Positions 25,211 to 35,676 of a stretch of DNA of 41,017 nucleotides are shown here, piece after piece (within the stretch, counting starts at the first letter, position 1; each line of letters opens with the position of its first letter). The notes below the pieces were generated by a model. It searched no databases and had not been told where the DNA came from. It saw only the letters and a list, made by a program, of their open reading frames with translations. Position numbers and translations under genes: made by a program. Origin of the DNA: Flavobacteriia bacterium (GTDB lineage: Bacteria; Bacteroidota; Bacteroidia; Flavobacteriales; Flavobacteriaceae); contig RDYL01000014.1 of NCBI GenBank assembly GCA_004293165.1, positions 1-41,017 of the forward strand, read 5' to 3'.

Positions 25211-26119
25211 TTAAAAAAAGCGAGGGGCTGAAACTTTGACTTTATTTGTAAATTCATATCGTAAAAACACTTCATGCGAGCCAAAATTGTAGTTGGCTAG
25301 TTTTGTGGTTTCCAAATCATAACCATATCCTATAAACCAAGAATTTGAAATTTGGAAACCAGCTAGAGCACTTACAGCAGCATTCCATCTATAAGCGGCA
25401 CCCAGTGTTAATTTGTCAAAAAACAAAAAATTTACTGTAACATCCGCTTGAAGTGGCGCTCCTTCTACAATTTTACTTAAAAAAGCTGGTTTAAAATCAA
25501 TGTTTTCGCTAAGTGTAAACACATGTCCTGCAATAAAATAATAATGCATTTTTTGTTTGGTAATTTCTATATTATTATCGTTGTAACGATAGCTTTCAAA
25601 TAAGGTTGGAACCGATAAACCAAAATAGCTTTTATTAGAATAGAGGTAGAGTCCAGCCCCAATATTTGGTGAAAATTCGGTCTTTACATTTTGAAATTGA
25701 GGATCAGCAGGATTAAATATTCTCAATTTATTGACATCTAAATGAAAAAGATTTGCGGTTGCTTTTAACCCGACCGCTAATTTGAAACTTTCCGAAATTG
25801 CTACGAAATAAGATAAATCTGCCGAAATTTCATTTTCCGAAACGGGGCCAATTTCATCATTAACAAAATTTAAACCTATCCCAAAATTTGAATCGCCCAA
25901 AGGTGTATTTATTGAAAAATTATTGGTTACTGGAGCACCATTTAGACCAACCCATTGATTTCTATGCATTAAAAAAACAGAAAGTGTTTCTCTTGATCCT
26001 GCATAAGCTGGATTTACTAGAGTAGTATTATACATATATTGGGTATACTGAGAATCCTGTTGAGAATAGCAAAAAGTATTAATAAATATGATAAAAATTA
26101 GATATGCAGATTTTTTCAT
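25211..26119 (-). CDS. PorP/SprF family type IX secretion membrane protein
   Basis: The 302-residue outer membrane protein starts MKKSAYLIFIIFINTFCYSQ (signal peptide) and continues QDSQYTQYMYNTTLVNPAYAGSR, the family signature. Later blocks such as GLNFVNDEIGP, LAVGLKATANLFHLDVNKL and GYGYDLETTKLANY fit the beta-barrel. PorP/SprF proteins help export and attach large adhesins such as SprB. The gene is followed by the PorE-like protein. The usual giant adhesin upstream of this pair is missing: aroC lies there instead, so this is an orphan pair that must serve cargo encoded elsewhere. Confidence 0.92.
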   Translation of the reverse strand: MKKSAYLIFIIFINTFCYSQQDSQYTQYMYNTTLVNPAYAGSRETLSVFLMHRNQWVGLNGAPVTNNFSINTPLGDSNFGIGLNFVNDEIGPVSENEISADLSYFVAISESFKLAVGLKATANLFHLDVNKLRIFNPADPQFQNVKTEFSPNIGAGLYLYSNKSYFGLSVPTLFESYRYNDNNIEITKQKMHYYFIAGHVFTLSENIDFKPAFLSKIVEGAPLQADVTVNFLFFDKLTLGAAYRWNAAVSALAGFQISNSWFIGYGYDLETTKLANYNFGSHEVFLRYEFTNKVKVSAPRFF

Positions 26120-26221
26120 TTGACTCTTTTTTAGTCTAAATCTATTTTTTTAATTTGAATTGTCTAATATAAGAAATAAAACATTCAAGTTAGCAACTTC
26201 AATTAATTAATTCAAAAGCAT

Positions 26222-26229
26222 TAACTTTG
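26222..26229 (+). promoter_or_regulatory. TAnnTTTG -7 box for aroC
   Basis: TAACTTTG lies 34 bases upstream of the aroC ATG. There is no TTG at the expected distance, only CAATTAATTAATT. Confidence 0.4.
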
Positions 26230-26263
26230 TGAACAATAGAATAGGAATATCAATAATAAAGTT

Positions 26264-27328
26264 ATGGCAGGAAATACTTTTGGTAAGTTATTAAAATTAA
26301 GCACTTTTGGTGAATCGCACGGAGAAGCTCTGGGAGGAATTTTAGATGGTTGTCCTGCTGGGCTAACATTAGATTTTGATTTTATTAATCTTGAAATGAA
26401 GCGAAGAAAACCAGGTCAATCTTCCATAGTGACACAAAGAAAAGAAGAAGATGAAGTGCAGTTTTTATCCGGAATTTTTGAAGGTAAAACTACAGGAACT
26501 CCAATAGGTTTTATTATTCCAAATACGAATCAAAAATCAGATGATTATTCTCATATAAAAGATACTTTTCGTCCGAGTCACGCCGATTTTGTCTATGAAC
26601 AAAAATATGGAATTCGCGACTATAGAGGTGGCGGTAGAAGTTCTGCTCGTGAAACAGTAAGTAGAGTTGTTGGAGGGGCTATTGCAAAGCAAATTATACC
26701 CCAAATTAAAATTAATGCATTTGTTTCTTCAGTTGGGGATATTTTTATTGACAAACCTTATCAAGAATTAGATTTTTCTACAATTGAACAAAATCCAGTA
26801 CGTTGTCCTGATATGCAGGTAGCAAAACGTATGGAAACTTATATCAAAGAAATTAAAAAACAAGGCGATACTATTGGAGGAACAATCACTTGTGTAATTC
26901 AAAATGTACCAATTGGCTTAGGAGAACCAGTTTTTGATAAATTACATGCTGATTTAGGAAAAGCAATGTTATCAATAAACGCAGTTAAAGGTTTTGAATT
27001 TGGTAGTGGATTTTGTGGCGCTAGAATGAAAGGAAGTGAACATAATGACGCCTTTAATCCAGATGGAACCACTAAAAGTAATTTATCTGGTGGTATTCAA
27101 GGCGGTATTTCTAACGGAATGGATATTTATTTTAGAGTTGCTTTTAAACCTGTAGCAACATTAATACAAAAACAAGAAGTACTCAATACTAGAGGAGAAA
27201 TTATAGAACAACAAGGCAAAGGTCGTCATGACCCTTGCGTTGTTCCTAGAGCTGTTCCTATTGTAGAAGCAATGGCTGCTTTAGTAATTGCGGATTATTT
27301 TTTATTAAATCGTTCACTAGGTTTTTAG
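26264..27328 (+). CDS. aroC: Chorismate synthase
   Basis: AroC makes chorismate from 5-enolpyruvylshikimate 3-phosphate using reduced FMN, the last step of the shikimate pathway. The 354 residues have the family signatures [64 protein letters not shown] and [14 protein letters not shown]. No residue appears lost. The gene stands alone between the PorP pair and the copper operon. Confidence 0.98.
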   Translation: MAGNTFGKLLKLSTFGESHGEALGGILDGCPAGLTLDFDFINLEMKRRKPGQSSIVTQRKEEDEVQFLSGIFEGKTTGTPIGFIIPNTNQKSDDYSHIKDTFRPSHADFVYEQKYGIRDYRGGGRSSARETVSRVVGGAIAKQIIPQIKINAFVSSVGDIFIDKPYQELDFSTIEQNPVRCPDMQVAKRMETYIKEIKKQGDTIGGTITCVIQNVPIGLGEPVFDKLHADLGKAMLSINAVKGFEFGSGFCGARMKGSEHNDAFNPDGTTKSNLSGGIQGGISNGMDIYFRVAFKPVATLIQKQEVLNTRGEIIEQQGKGRHDPCVVPRAVPIVEAMAALVIADYFLLNRSLGF

Positions 27329-27449
27329 CTAATTTTATTTCTTTAAAGAACCCTTAGTAGCGTTATTAATCTAGTAATATGCTAGATTTTCTTTAAAATA
27401 ATTAATAAAAAAAATACTGATTATATAAACCATTTAAGCGATTTTGTTA

Positions 27450-27457
27450 TAAATTTG
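27450..27457 (+). promoter_or_regulatory. TAnnTTTG -7 box for the copper-related operon
   Basis: TAAATTTG ends four bases before the GTG start at 27462. The mRNA could therefore start at or next to the start codon and be leaderless. Confidence 0.45.
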
Positions 27458-27461
27458 CCGT

Positions 27462-27839
27462 GTGAAAAAAATAGTCTTATTAATCAGTATTTTTATTCTG
27501 GCACGACCAGCTATTCCTTTTTTGGAGTACATTGTTAATTACGACTATATTGTAAAAGAGCTTTGTGAGAACAAAGAAAAGCCAGCACTTAAATGTAATG
27601 GTAAATGTCACTTAATGAAAGAACTTGCTAAAACAGCTGAAGACGACAAAAACACTTCATCCGATAAAAAGCAAAATGTAAAACAAGAAATTGAAGTTTT
27701 GTTTTACCAAGATTTCAAATCACTTTCATGCAGTAATTCTTATGTTTTCACAAACAACAAAATTAATTCTGTCTATCAGAATTTGTATGCTTTAACTGCA
27801 ATACAGTCAACTTTTCACCCACCCACCTTTTTAGTTTAA
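27462..27839 (+). CDS. Small Cys-rich membrane-anchored protein of a copper-related operon
   Basis: The frame uses GTG at 27462 and encodes 125 residues. A hydrophobic segment (about 3-25) anchors the protein. The soluble part has C35, the pair C45 and C49 followed by H50 (LKCNGKCHLMKEL) and C90. A charged linker rich in Lys, Asp and Ser follows. The C-terminus is FHPPTFLV, which resembles the end of small proteins in Bacteroidota metal loci. The CNGKCH motif looks suited to binding a soft metal or a haem, but a CxxCH haem motif is not formed. It is the first gene of a run with MbnP, MbnH and a porin-like protein. The exact role is unknown to me. Confidence 0.7.
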   Translation: MKKIVLLISIFILARPAIPFLEYIVNYDYIVKELCENKEKPALKCNGKCHLMKELAKTAEDDKNTSSDKKQNVKQEIEVLFYQDFKSLSCSNSYVFTNNKINSVYQNLYALTAIQSTFHPPTFLV

Positions 27840-27962
27840 TTTTTTTATTATTGTTTCTTACCAAAGAAGCAATAGGATTTATTGTGTCCAAAAAAATGGA
27901 TAGCTTTTGCTATGCATACTACAATCATATTATAAAAATATCAAACTAAAAAAATATCAAAA

Positions 27963-28742
27963 ATGAAATTACAATTAAAAAATATTGCATTAGCAATGGT
28001 TACTGCTATTGCTCTAACTTCATGTTCTAATGATGATAATAACGAAATTACAGGTGAAGGAAATTTAAAATTAGAATTCGATAATGTATATGGTGATGCT
28101 GATTTTGCTTTCAATACTGCCTATACAAATTCAAATGGTGAAGTTGTTAAAGCTACAAATGCAATCTATATTGTAAGTAATATTGTTTTAACAAAAACAG
28201 ATGGTTCTACTTATACAGTGCCAAAAAGCGAAAGTTATTTCTTTGTTAATGAATCAGATGCTGCAAGTACGTTATTAAATTTACCAAATATTCCAGCTGG
28301 AAATTACAATAAAATAACTTTCGGAATCGGAGTGGATGCTGACCAATTCAATGCAGGCGCATCAGGTCAAGGAACTATGTGGACCGATGCTCAAGCATTA
28401 GGAATGACATGGTCTTGGGCTGCTGGTTACAAGTTTGTTAAATTTGAAGGAACTACTACAACCGCTACAAGAACCGATGCTAATTTCAGAGTACATACAG
28501 GTAAAACAGGAGATGTTTACAACTATGCACAAGTAACTTTAGATTTACCAGAAAATGCTTTAGTAAGAACAAACATTACACCACAAGTACATATTATGAC
28601 TGATTTAAAGAAAATTATTGATGGCACAACAGTTATCAATTTTGAAGAAGCTGTTGATGTAATGGGAGGTACAAAAGTGCAAAATATTTCTGCAAATAAT
28701 GTACCTACAATGTTCGAAGCACACCACGTTCACAACGATTAA
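27963..28742 (+). CDS. MbnP-like copper-binding lipoprotein
   Basis: The 259-residue lipoprotein has a signal with the acylated cysteine at C21 (IALTSCSNDD). The mature domain contains GEGNLKLEFDNVYGD, IYIVSNIVLTKTDG and NIPAGNYNKITFGIGVD, then W140, W150 and W152 in TMWTDAQALGMTWSWAAGYK. Histidines occur at H178 and H210, with a C-terminal cluster at H254, H255 and H257. MbnP proteins bind copper; in Methylosinus a tryptophan of MbnP is oxidised to kynurenine by the dihaem partner MbnH. The partner gene lies directly downstream here, so the same chemistry is likely. Which tryptophan is modified cannot be decided from the sequence. Confidence 0.85.
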   Translation: MKLQLKNIALAMVTAIALTSCSNDDNNEITGEGNLKLEFDNVYGDADFAFNTAYTNSNGEVVKATNAIYIVSNIVLTKTDGSTYTVPKSESYFFVNESDAASTLLNLPNIPAGNYNKITFGIGVDADQFNAGASGQGTMWTDAQALGMTWSWAAGYKFVKFEGTTTTATRTDANFRVHTGKTGDVYNYAQVTLDLPENALVRTNITPQVHIMTDLKKIIDGTTVINFEEAVDVMGGTKVQNISANNVPTMFEAHHVHND

Positions 28743-28905
28743 TTTCATTAGAAGCTAATCCAGCTGTACATTTCAAGTCCACAGGAAAAACAAAAATTTT
28801 GTAAGCAAAAAAAGGAGCTTCTTTGGTCGCTCTTTTTTAGCAACAAAATCAATTTGTTTTTCCTTTGCGGGCTTTTCATTTCCATCTGGGCTAAAAAATA
28901 GTAGT

Positions 28906-29946
28906 ATGAAAACAAAATATTTAATTCTGTTAGCAATTGGTTCTTTAATCAGTTGCTCCTCAGACGATTCAGATAATTACCAAAATATACCAATTGACTA
29001 CCAAGTTCCCTCTAATTTTCCGCCTTTAGCTTATAATATGGCTAACAATCCATTAACCGAAAAAGGTTTTGAATTAGGAAAAAAAATATTTTATGATGGT
29101 CGCTTGGCTTCAGACGGCGTAATTTCGTGCGGCTTTTGTCATATTCAAGAAGATGCATTTACGCATCACGGACACACTTTTAGTCATGGTGTTGGCGATG
29201 GTATCGGTACTCGTAATGCACCGCCCATTCAAAACATGGCGTATCAAACCGAGTTTTTTTGGGATGGAGCGGCAGATCATATAGAATTATTATCTATGGC
29301 GCCCATTTCTAACGAATTAGAAATGAATGGCAATATAATCGACATCATTGCTATGATGAAAAACGATTCAGAATATAAAAAATTATACAAACAAGCTTTT
29401 GAAGATGGAGAAATAAACTCCGAAAACATGCTGAAGGCTTTAGCACAATTTATGACGATGTTAACGTCTTCGAATTCTCGATTTGATAAATATCGTAGAA
29501 ATGAAACCGGTGGCACTTTAACTAGTGAAGAACTTGCAGGGTATGCACTATTTAATCAAAAGTGTGCTTCTTGTCATGCCACAGATCTATTTACTGATAA
29601 TTCATTTAGAAACAATGGATTGCCAATAAATCCGTCAATTAATGATGTTGGAAGATATCGCCTTACCGAGTTAGAGCAAGATAAATACAAGTTTAAAGTA
29701 CCTAGTTTGCGTAACATTGAAAAAACAGCACCTTATATGCATGATGGAAGATTTTATACGCTTGAGGCTGTATTGAATCATTATTCATCAGGGGTTTCAA
29801 ATACTCAAAATTTAGATGCGAGTTTAAATAATTCGGGAACCTTAGGAATTCCACTAAACGCAACCGAGAAAACACAGTTAATTGCTTTTTTAAAGACACT
29901 AACTGATACTGAATTTTTAACGAATCCAAAATTTGCCGAATTTTAA
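28906..29946 (+). CDS. MbnH/MauG-type dihaem cytochrome c peroxidase-family enzyme
   Basis: The 346-residue lipoprotein has its acylated cysteine at C17 (SLISCSSDD). Two c-type haem sites are present: CGFCH (75-79) and CASCH (220-224). Between them lie GIGTRNAPPIQNMAYQTEFF, FWDGAADHIE and NELEMNG, and then KVPSLRNIEKTAPYMHDGR, all usual in this family. The adjacent MbnP-like gene argues for a protein-modifying MbnH role (oxidation of a tryptophan of MbnP) instead of peroxide removal. A plain cytochrome c peroxidase remains possible. A 163-base gap separates it from MbnP. Confidence 0.87.
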   Translation: MKTKYLILLAIGSLISCSSDDSDNYQNIPIDYQVPSNFPPLAYNMANNPLTEKGFELGKKIFYDGRLASDGVISCGFCHIQEDAFTHHGHTFSHGVGDGIGTRNAPPIQNMAYQTEFFWDGAADHIELLSMAPISNELEMNGNIIDIIAMMKNDSEYKKLYKQAFEDGEINSENMLKALAQFMTMLTSSNSRFDKYRRNETGGTLTSEELAGYALFNQKCASCHATDLFTDNSFRNNGLPINPSINDVGRYRLTELEQDKYKFKVPSLRNIEKTAPYMHDGRFYTLEAVLNHYSSGVSNTQNLDASLNNSGTLGIPLNATEKTQLIAFLKTLTDTEFLTNPKFAEF

Positions 29947-29947
29947 A

Positions 29948-30910
29948 ATGAAAAATATAGTTACCTTCTTTTTAGTCATCACCTTTCAGTTTGGCTTTGC
30001 AACAGAAATCGATAGTTTAGACCTAAACCCATTTTTAAAATTACCTCAATTTTCTAATTCTCTTTTAGAAGATTGCGATGCTTGTGGTTGTTCGGCAAGT
30101 GGTGGAAGTATGGGATTTGCCTCTATGTTAAATACAAATTTCATAGGTATTCGCTATTTTAATCAATCCTATAAAAGTACTGATGGCTTGTATTCTAATT
30201 CTCCTTGGTATAACGAAAATTTTAATACCCTTCAACTTTGGGCTCGAATTCCTGTGGTTAAACGGGTTCAAATTTCAGCCTTAATACCGTATCACTTTCA
30301 CAATAGAGAAACAAATTCTGGCACTCAAAACATCAGTGGGTTAGGGGATATCACAGTTTTAGGAATGTATCAATTATACCAAACGCATAAAGACAGTACC
30401 CTTTTTATCCATTCTTTACAAGCAGGAGCTGGATTGAAAATTCCTGTTGGTAAGTTTGATGCAACAAATAACGGAAGTGTTAATCCAAGTTATCAAGTTG
30501 GAACAGGAAGTTGGGATTATCTTTTAGCGGCAGAGTATGTAATCAGAAGACAGAAATTAGGACTAAATACGTTACTAAATTATGTTATTAAAACAGAAAA
30601 TGATAAGTATTACCAGTTTGGAAATCAATTTAATTACGCAGGCACCTTCTTTTATTTACTCAAAAGGGATGCGTATTCTATTGTTCCACAACTTGGTTTT
30701 GCTGGCGAAGTGTATGAAAGCAACTATCAATTAGGTCAAAAAGTACGAAACACCTCGGGTGATATTTTTTTAGGCAAAATTGGTTTTGAAGTAGGAAAAG
30801 ATAAATTATCGCTGGGTGCTAATGTCATGCTTCCCATTGCTCAAAATTTAACAGGAGGCAATGTTGAAGCTAATTACCGTTGGAGTTTAAATTTTAATTA
30901 TAGCTTATAA
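29948..30910 (+). CDS. Outer membrane beta-barrel protein with Cys-rich N-terminus (copper locus)
   Basis: The ATG at 29948 lies one base after the MbnH stop and follows TTG-started frame codons that are ignored. The 320 residues begin with a signal peptide (MKNIVTFFLVITFQFGFAT). The mature start carries LLEDCDACGCSASGGSMGF, a CxxCxC motif suited to metal binding. The remainder alternates polar and hydrophobic residues with many aromatic ends, as in a beta-barrel: RIPVVKRVQISALIPYHF, QAGAGLKIPVGKFDA, SYQVGTGSWDYLLAAEY. Such proteins are often labelled transporter. With MbnP/H it may carry copper or a copper complex across the outer membrane; this is an inference. Confidence 0.8.
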   Translation: MKNIVTFFLVITFQFGFATEIDSLDLNPFLKLPQFSNSLLEDCDACGCSASGGSMGFASMLNTNFIGIRYFNQSYKSTDGLYSNSPWYNENFNTLQLWARIPVVKRVQISALIPYHFHNRETNSGTQNISGLGDITVLGMYQLYQTHKDSTLFIHSLQAGAGLKIPVGKFDATNNGSVNPSYQVGTGSWDYLLAAEYVIRRQKLGLNTLLNYVIKTENDKYYQFGNQFNYAGTFFYLLKRDAYSIVPQLGFAGEVYESNYQLGQKVRNTSGDIFLGKIGFEVGKDKLSLGANVMLPIAQNLTGGNVEANYRWSLNFNYSL

Positions 30911-30933
30911 ACTAGTATCTTTTTAATTTTTAC

Positions 30934-30970
30934 AAGCCTCAAAATGGTATCCATTTTTGAGGCTTTTTTT
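30934..30970 (+). terminator. Terminator of the copper-related operon
   Basis: AAGCCTCAAAATGG (30934-30947) pairs with a complement at 30951-30965 with one bulged T and a short loop, followed by a long T-run. It lies 24 bases after the last gene. Confidence 0.85.
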
Positions 30971-31159
30971 TGTTGCCATCATTTAAAATTCCTCCTAAAA
31001 ATATAAATCATACCATAATCTATGTAATAGTTTATAGCTATTATTGTCATATCATTGCTATAAGTAAAATTTATAATTGAATAAGTAATAACATTAAATA
31101 GTTAAAATATTGAATTCATTTTACCCCGAACTTTGAAAAAAAGAAAACAACTAAAATAG

Positions 31160-33499
<2,340 letters not shown>

Positions 33500-33522
33500 T
33501 TGTTATAATCCCCCCAATTTTA

Positions 33523-33557
33523 AAAGCCTGTAGACGTAATGTTTGCAGGTTTTTTTT
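33523..33557 (+). terminator. katG terminator
   Basis: AAGCCTGTAGAC pairs, with wobble pairs, with GTTTGCAGGTTT after a short loop, and an eight-base T-run follows. Confidence 0.7.
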
Positions 33558-33597
33558 ATGGTTGTTTGGTGGGTGGGTGGAGCGAGTTTTGTGGTTT

Positions 33598-34671
33598 GGC
33601 GTTGCACTTTATTTGGCACGCGGATGTTACTGATTTGCTTGCGCAAAACGCTGGTTGTGGCGGATTTTTAACCACATAGGTACATAGTTTTTACACAGAG
33701 CTTCACGGAGTTTTATTGGAAGTGGATTGTGTTGAGAGAGCTACACCGAGCGTTTCACTTGTCTTTACTTCACATAAGCCTAACCGTCCAGTTTGTCATG
33801 CTGATAAGCATCTCTTTTTTAAACACATAGCCACAGTAGGTTTTGTGTTCGTTGTGCTTTCTTTGTGCTCTTTGTGGTTAAGATTTGCACAGAGTTTCAC
33901 CGAGTTTATTTTTAAGTGGATTGTGTTGAGAGAGTTTCACTGAGGCGTTACACTTTTCATAGTTCACAATAGGCTACACACCTAGTTTTTACACAGAGCT
34001 GCACGGAGTTTTATTGGAAGTGGATTGTGTTGTGAGAGTTGCACAGAGTGGGCGTTGCACTTGATTTGGCACGCGGATGTTACTGATTTGCTTGCGCAAA
34101 ACGCTGGTTGTGGCGGATTTTAAACACATAGGTACATAGATTTTTGCACAGAGTTTCACTGAGTTTTTTTTTGTAGTGGATTGCGTTGAGGGAGTTGCAC
34201 AGAGTCCGAAGCTTAGGACGTTACACTTTTCATAGTTTACAATAGGCTACACACCTAGTTTTTACACAGAGCTGCACGGAGTTTTTTTTGAAGTGGATGG
34301 CGTTGAGAGAGTTGCACAGAGTGGGCGTTGCACTTTATTTGGCACGCGGATGGTACAGATTTGCTTGCGCAAAACGCTGGTTGTGACGGATTTTTAACCA
34401 CATAGGTACCTAGTTTTTACACTGAGCTACACGGAGTTTTATTGGAAGTGGATTGTGTTGAGGGAGCCACAGAGAGGCGTTACACTTTTCATAGTTCACA
34501 ATAGACTACACACATAGTTTTTACACAGAGCTACACGGAGTTTTATTGGAAGTGGATTGTGTTGAGAGAGCTTGACAGCATTCGAAGTTTCGGGCTGGAG
34601 TTTCGGATGGTGTGCTTAAATTTAGTAAGGGGAAGTTGTGGATTTGCTTGCGAAAAAAGCTGGTTGTAGAT
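33598..34671 (+). repeat. Compound A/B repeat array
   Basis: Two unit types alternate in one orientation. Unit A (about 143 bases) begins GGCGTTGCACTTTATTTGGC and occurs at 33598-33740, 34051-34194 and 34324-34466. Unit B (about 95 bases) begins GGCGTTACACTTTTCATAG and occurs at 33944-34049, 34216-34310 and 34476-34570. Both end in a shared core: TTTTTACACAGAGCT, CACGGAGTTTTATTGGAAGT, GGATTGTGTTGAGAGAG. Pair spacing is 272-273 bases. A decayed A fragment lies at 34640-34671. About 200 further bases between A1 and B1 hold related but diverged sequence. Similar CACATAGG and ACACAGAG motifs occur widely between Flavobacterium genes, as I recall. Open frames inside (for example 33716-33943) are not credible genes. 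Confidence 0.9.
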
Positions 34672-34729
34672 TTTATTTGTAGGTGGAAACCGTATTTTGG
34701 AACGAATGCTTTGTTTGGGAAACGAAATC

Positions 34730-34957
34730 TTATGATGCGAATTTATAATTTGGTGGAAGACGAAAGGGTTCAAGCTCTTCTATGGGAATGCCTGTGTATT
34801 CTGCGTATTCTCTGAATGTAAGTTTACACCTTTTTTCAGTTTTATTAAAGAATTCACGCATATCGCTCATCTTTTGAGAGGCGGTACGTGTTGAACATTC
34901 TTCTATACTTATTATGTCTTTAGTGGTGATGCAAATTCTTAAAATGGTTCTTGACAT
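34730..34957 (-). CDS. Small helix-turn-helix-like regulator candidate (75 residues)
   Basis: The ATG at 34957 opens a frame of 75 codons ending in TAA at 34730-34732. The product reads MSRTILRICITTKDIISIEE, then CSTRTASQKMSDMREFFNKT, then a C-terminal part with LTFREYAEYTGIPIEELEPF. The pattern TTKDI..IEECSTRTASQKM.D resembles the helix-turn-helix of small excisionase or MerR-like proteins. Short proteins of this shape are, from memory, common in Flavobacteria. It lies next to the repeat array and is transcribed away from the 249-residue unknown gene, with a 719-base gap between them. The regulator role is an inference. Codon use is more GC-rich than the flanking repeats suggest. Confidence 0.65.
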   Translation of the reverse strand: MSRTILRICITTKDIISIEECSTRTASQKMSDMREFFNKTEKRCKLTFREYAEYTGIPIEELEPFRLPPNYKFAS

Positions 34958-35360
34958 GGCTAATATACTTTTGTTTGATTCGGTGTTTTACTTGATTTTC
35001 CATTTTTATTTAAATTTAGTTGTTATTTATATTTGGTTAGCAGCAAATTACTTTTGCTAACTTTACTTTTACAAATTTAGTAATAAATTAACATGTTGTT
35101 TCTTGAAGTTTTTAACAATTATATCAAGTTTTTAACAAACAGGATTTTTGATAAAAGCCTATTTTTTATTCTTTTTTAGACTAAAAAATGGTTTTTTGTC
35201 TATTTTTTTACCTTTTTTTATCACTTTTTGCTGTATTTTAAAAAGTAACTATTTTAAAAAAATTTAACCTTTTTAATGTCGGTAATTCTTACTTGATTTA
35301 TTAGGGATTGTTATTATTGTTTTCGTTTTTATTGTTTTGAAATAGCTCTACTATTCCTCT

Positions 35361-35437
35361 AGGATATCTATACTATACTTCTGGCATACACTCGGCATAC
35401 ACTCTTGATACATTCTTCATACACTCGGCATACATTA
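35361..35437 (+). repeat. Six 11-base-phased ATAC repeats
   Basis: The ATAC core begins at 35375, 35386, 35397, 35408, 35419 and 35430, exactly 11 bases apart. Four of the 11-base units are GGCATACACTC or one to three changes from it. An ATAT at 35364 keeps the same phase. Spacing of one helical turn puts all cores on one face of the DNA, as in iteron or cooperative regulator sites. The array is about 200 bases upstream of the promoter box of the 249-residue protein. Confidence 0.85.
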
Positions 35438-35615
35438 GGGGTATTTTTTAATGCTTTTTTCTGTATCTTTTAGTTTTTTTTAATTTGTTTATTTTGAGGT
35501 AGTTATATTGTTTTAAGTGCAAAAACGGCAATTGTTGATTTTTTTGGCAGATTTTACTTGTATTGGATTAATTTATGAAAAAGTACGCAAGATTATTCCT
35601 TAACGGCAGTATTTA

Positions 35616-35629
35616 CAAGGGTTCCCTTG
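35616..35629. promoter_or_regulatory. Palindrome, candidate operator
   Basis: CAAGGG and CCCTTG (35616-35621 and 35624-35629) are exact complements with a two-base centre. The palindrome ends nine bases before the -7 box at 35639, so a bound protein would cover the promoter. Confidence 0.55.
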
Positions 35630-35638
35630 CGATGTGGT

Positions 35639-35646
35639 TATCTTTG
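35639..35646 (+). promoter_or_regulatory. TAnnTTTG -7 box for the 249-residue unknown gene
   Basis: TATCTTTG lies 31 bases upstream of the ATG at 35677. No TTG occurs at the usual spacing; the palindrome occupies that place. Confidence 0.5.
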
Positions 35647-35676
35647 TATCATTATTAATTTTAAATCTATGTAATC

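Larger units (their letters stand above)
34958..35676. other. 719-base AT-rich non-coding region with regulatory structures
   Basis: No gene was found. It contains a plus-strand TATATTTG box (35028-35035), a GTTAGCA/TGCTAAC inverted repeat (35036-35042 and 35055-35061), a repeated TCAAGTTTTTAACAA-like motif near 35103-35137, an 11-base phased array (35361-35437) and a palindrome with promoter box at 35616-35646. The amount of structure is unusual for an ordinary gap. Confidence 0.6.

Noticed and set aside
33716..33943. 75-residue open frame inside the repeat array
   Set aside because: It is made of repeat sequence (ACACAGAG-type motifs), is not matched in the other units and has no gene-like composition.
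33550..34671. CRISPR-like array
   Set aside because: The units are about 95-143 bases long and alternate in type; there are no short direct repeats with unique spacers and no cas genes.
34612..34815. 67-residue plus-strand frame
   Set aside because: It overlaps the minus-strand HTH-like gene and a decayed repeat unit. The minus-strand frame has the better protein features.
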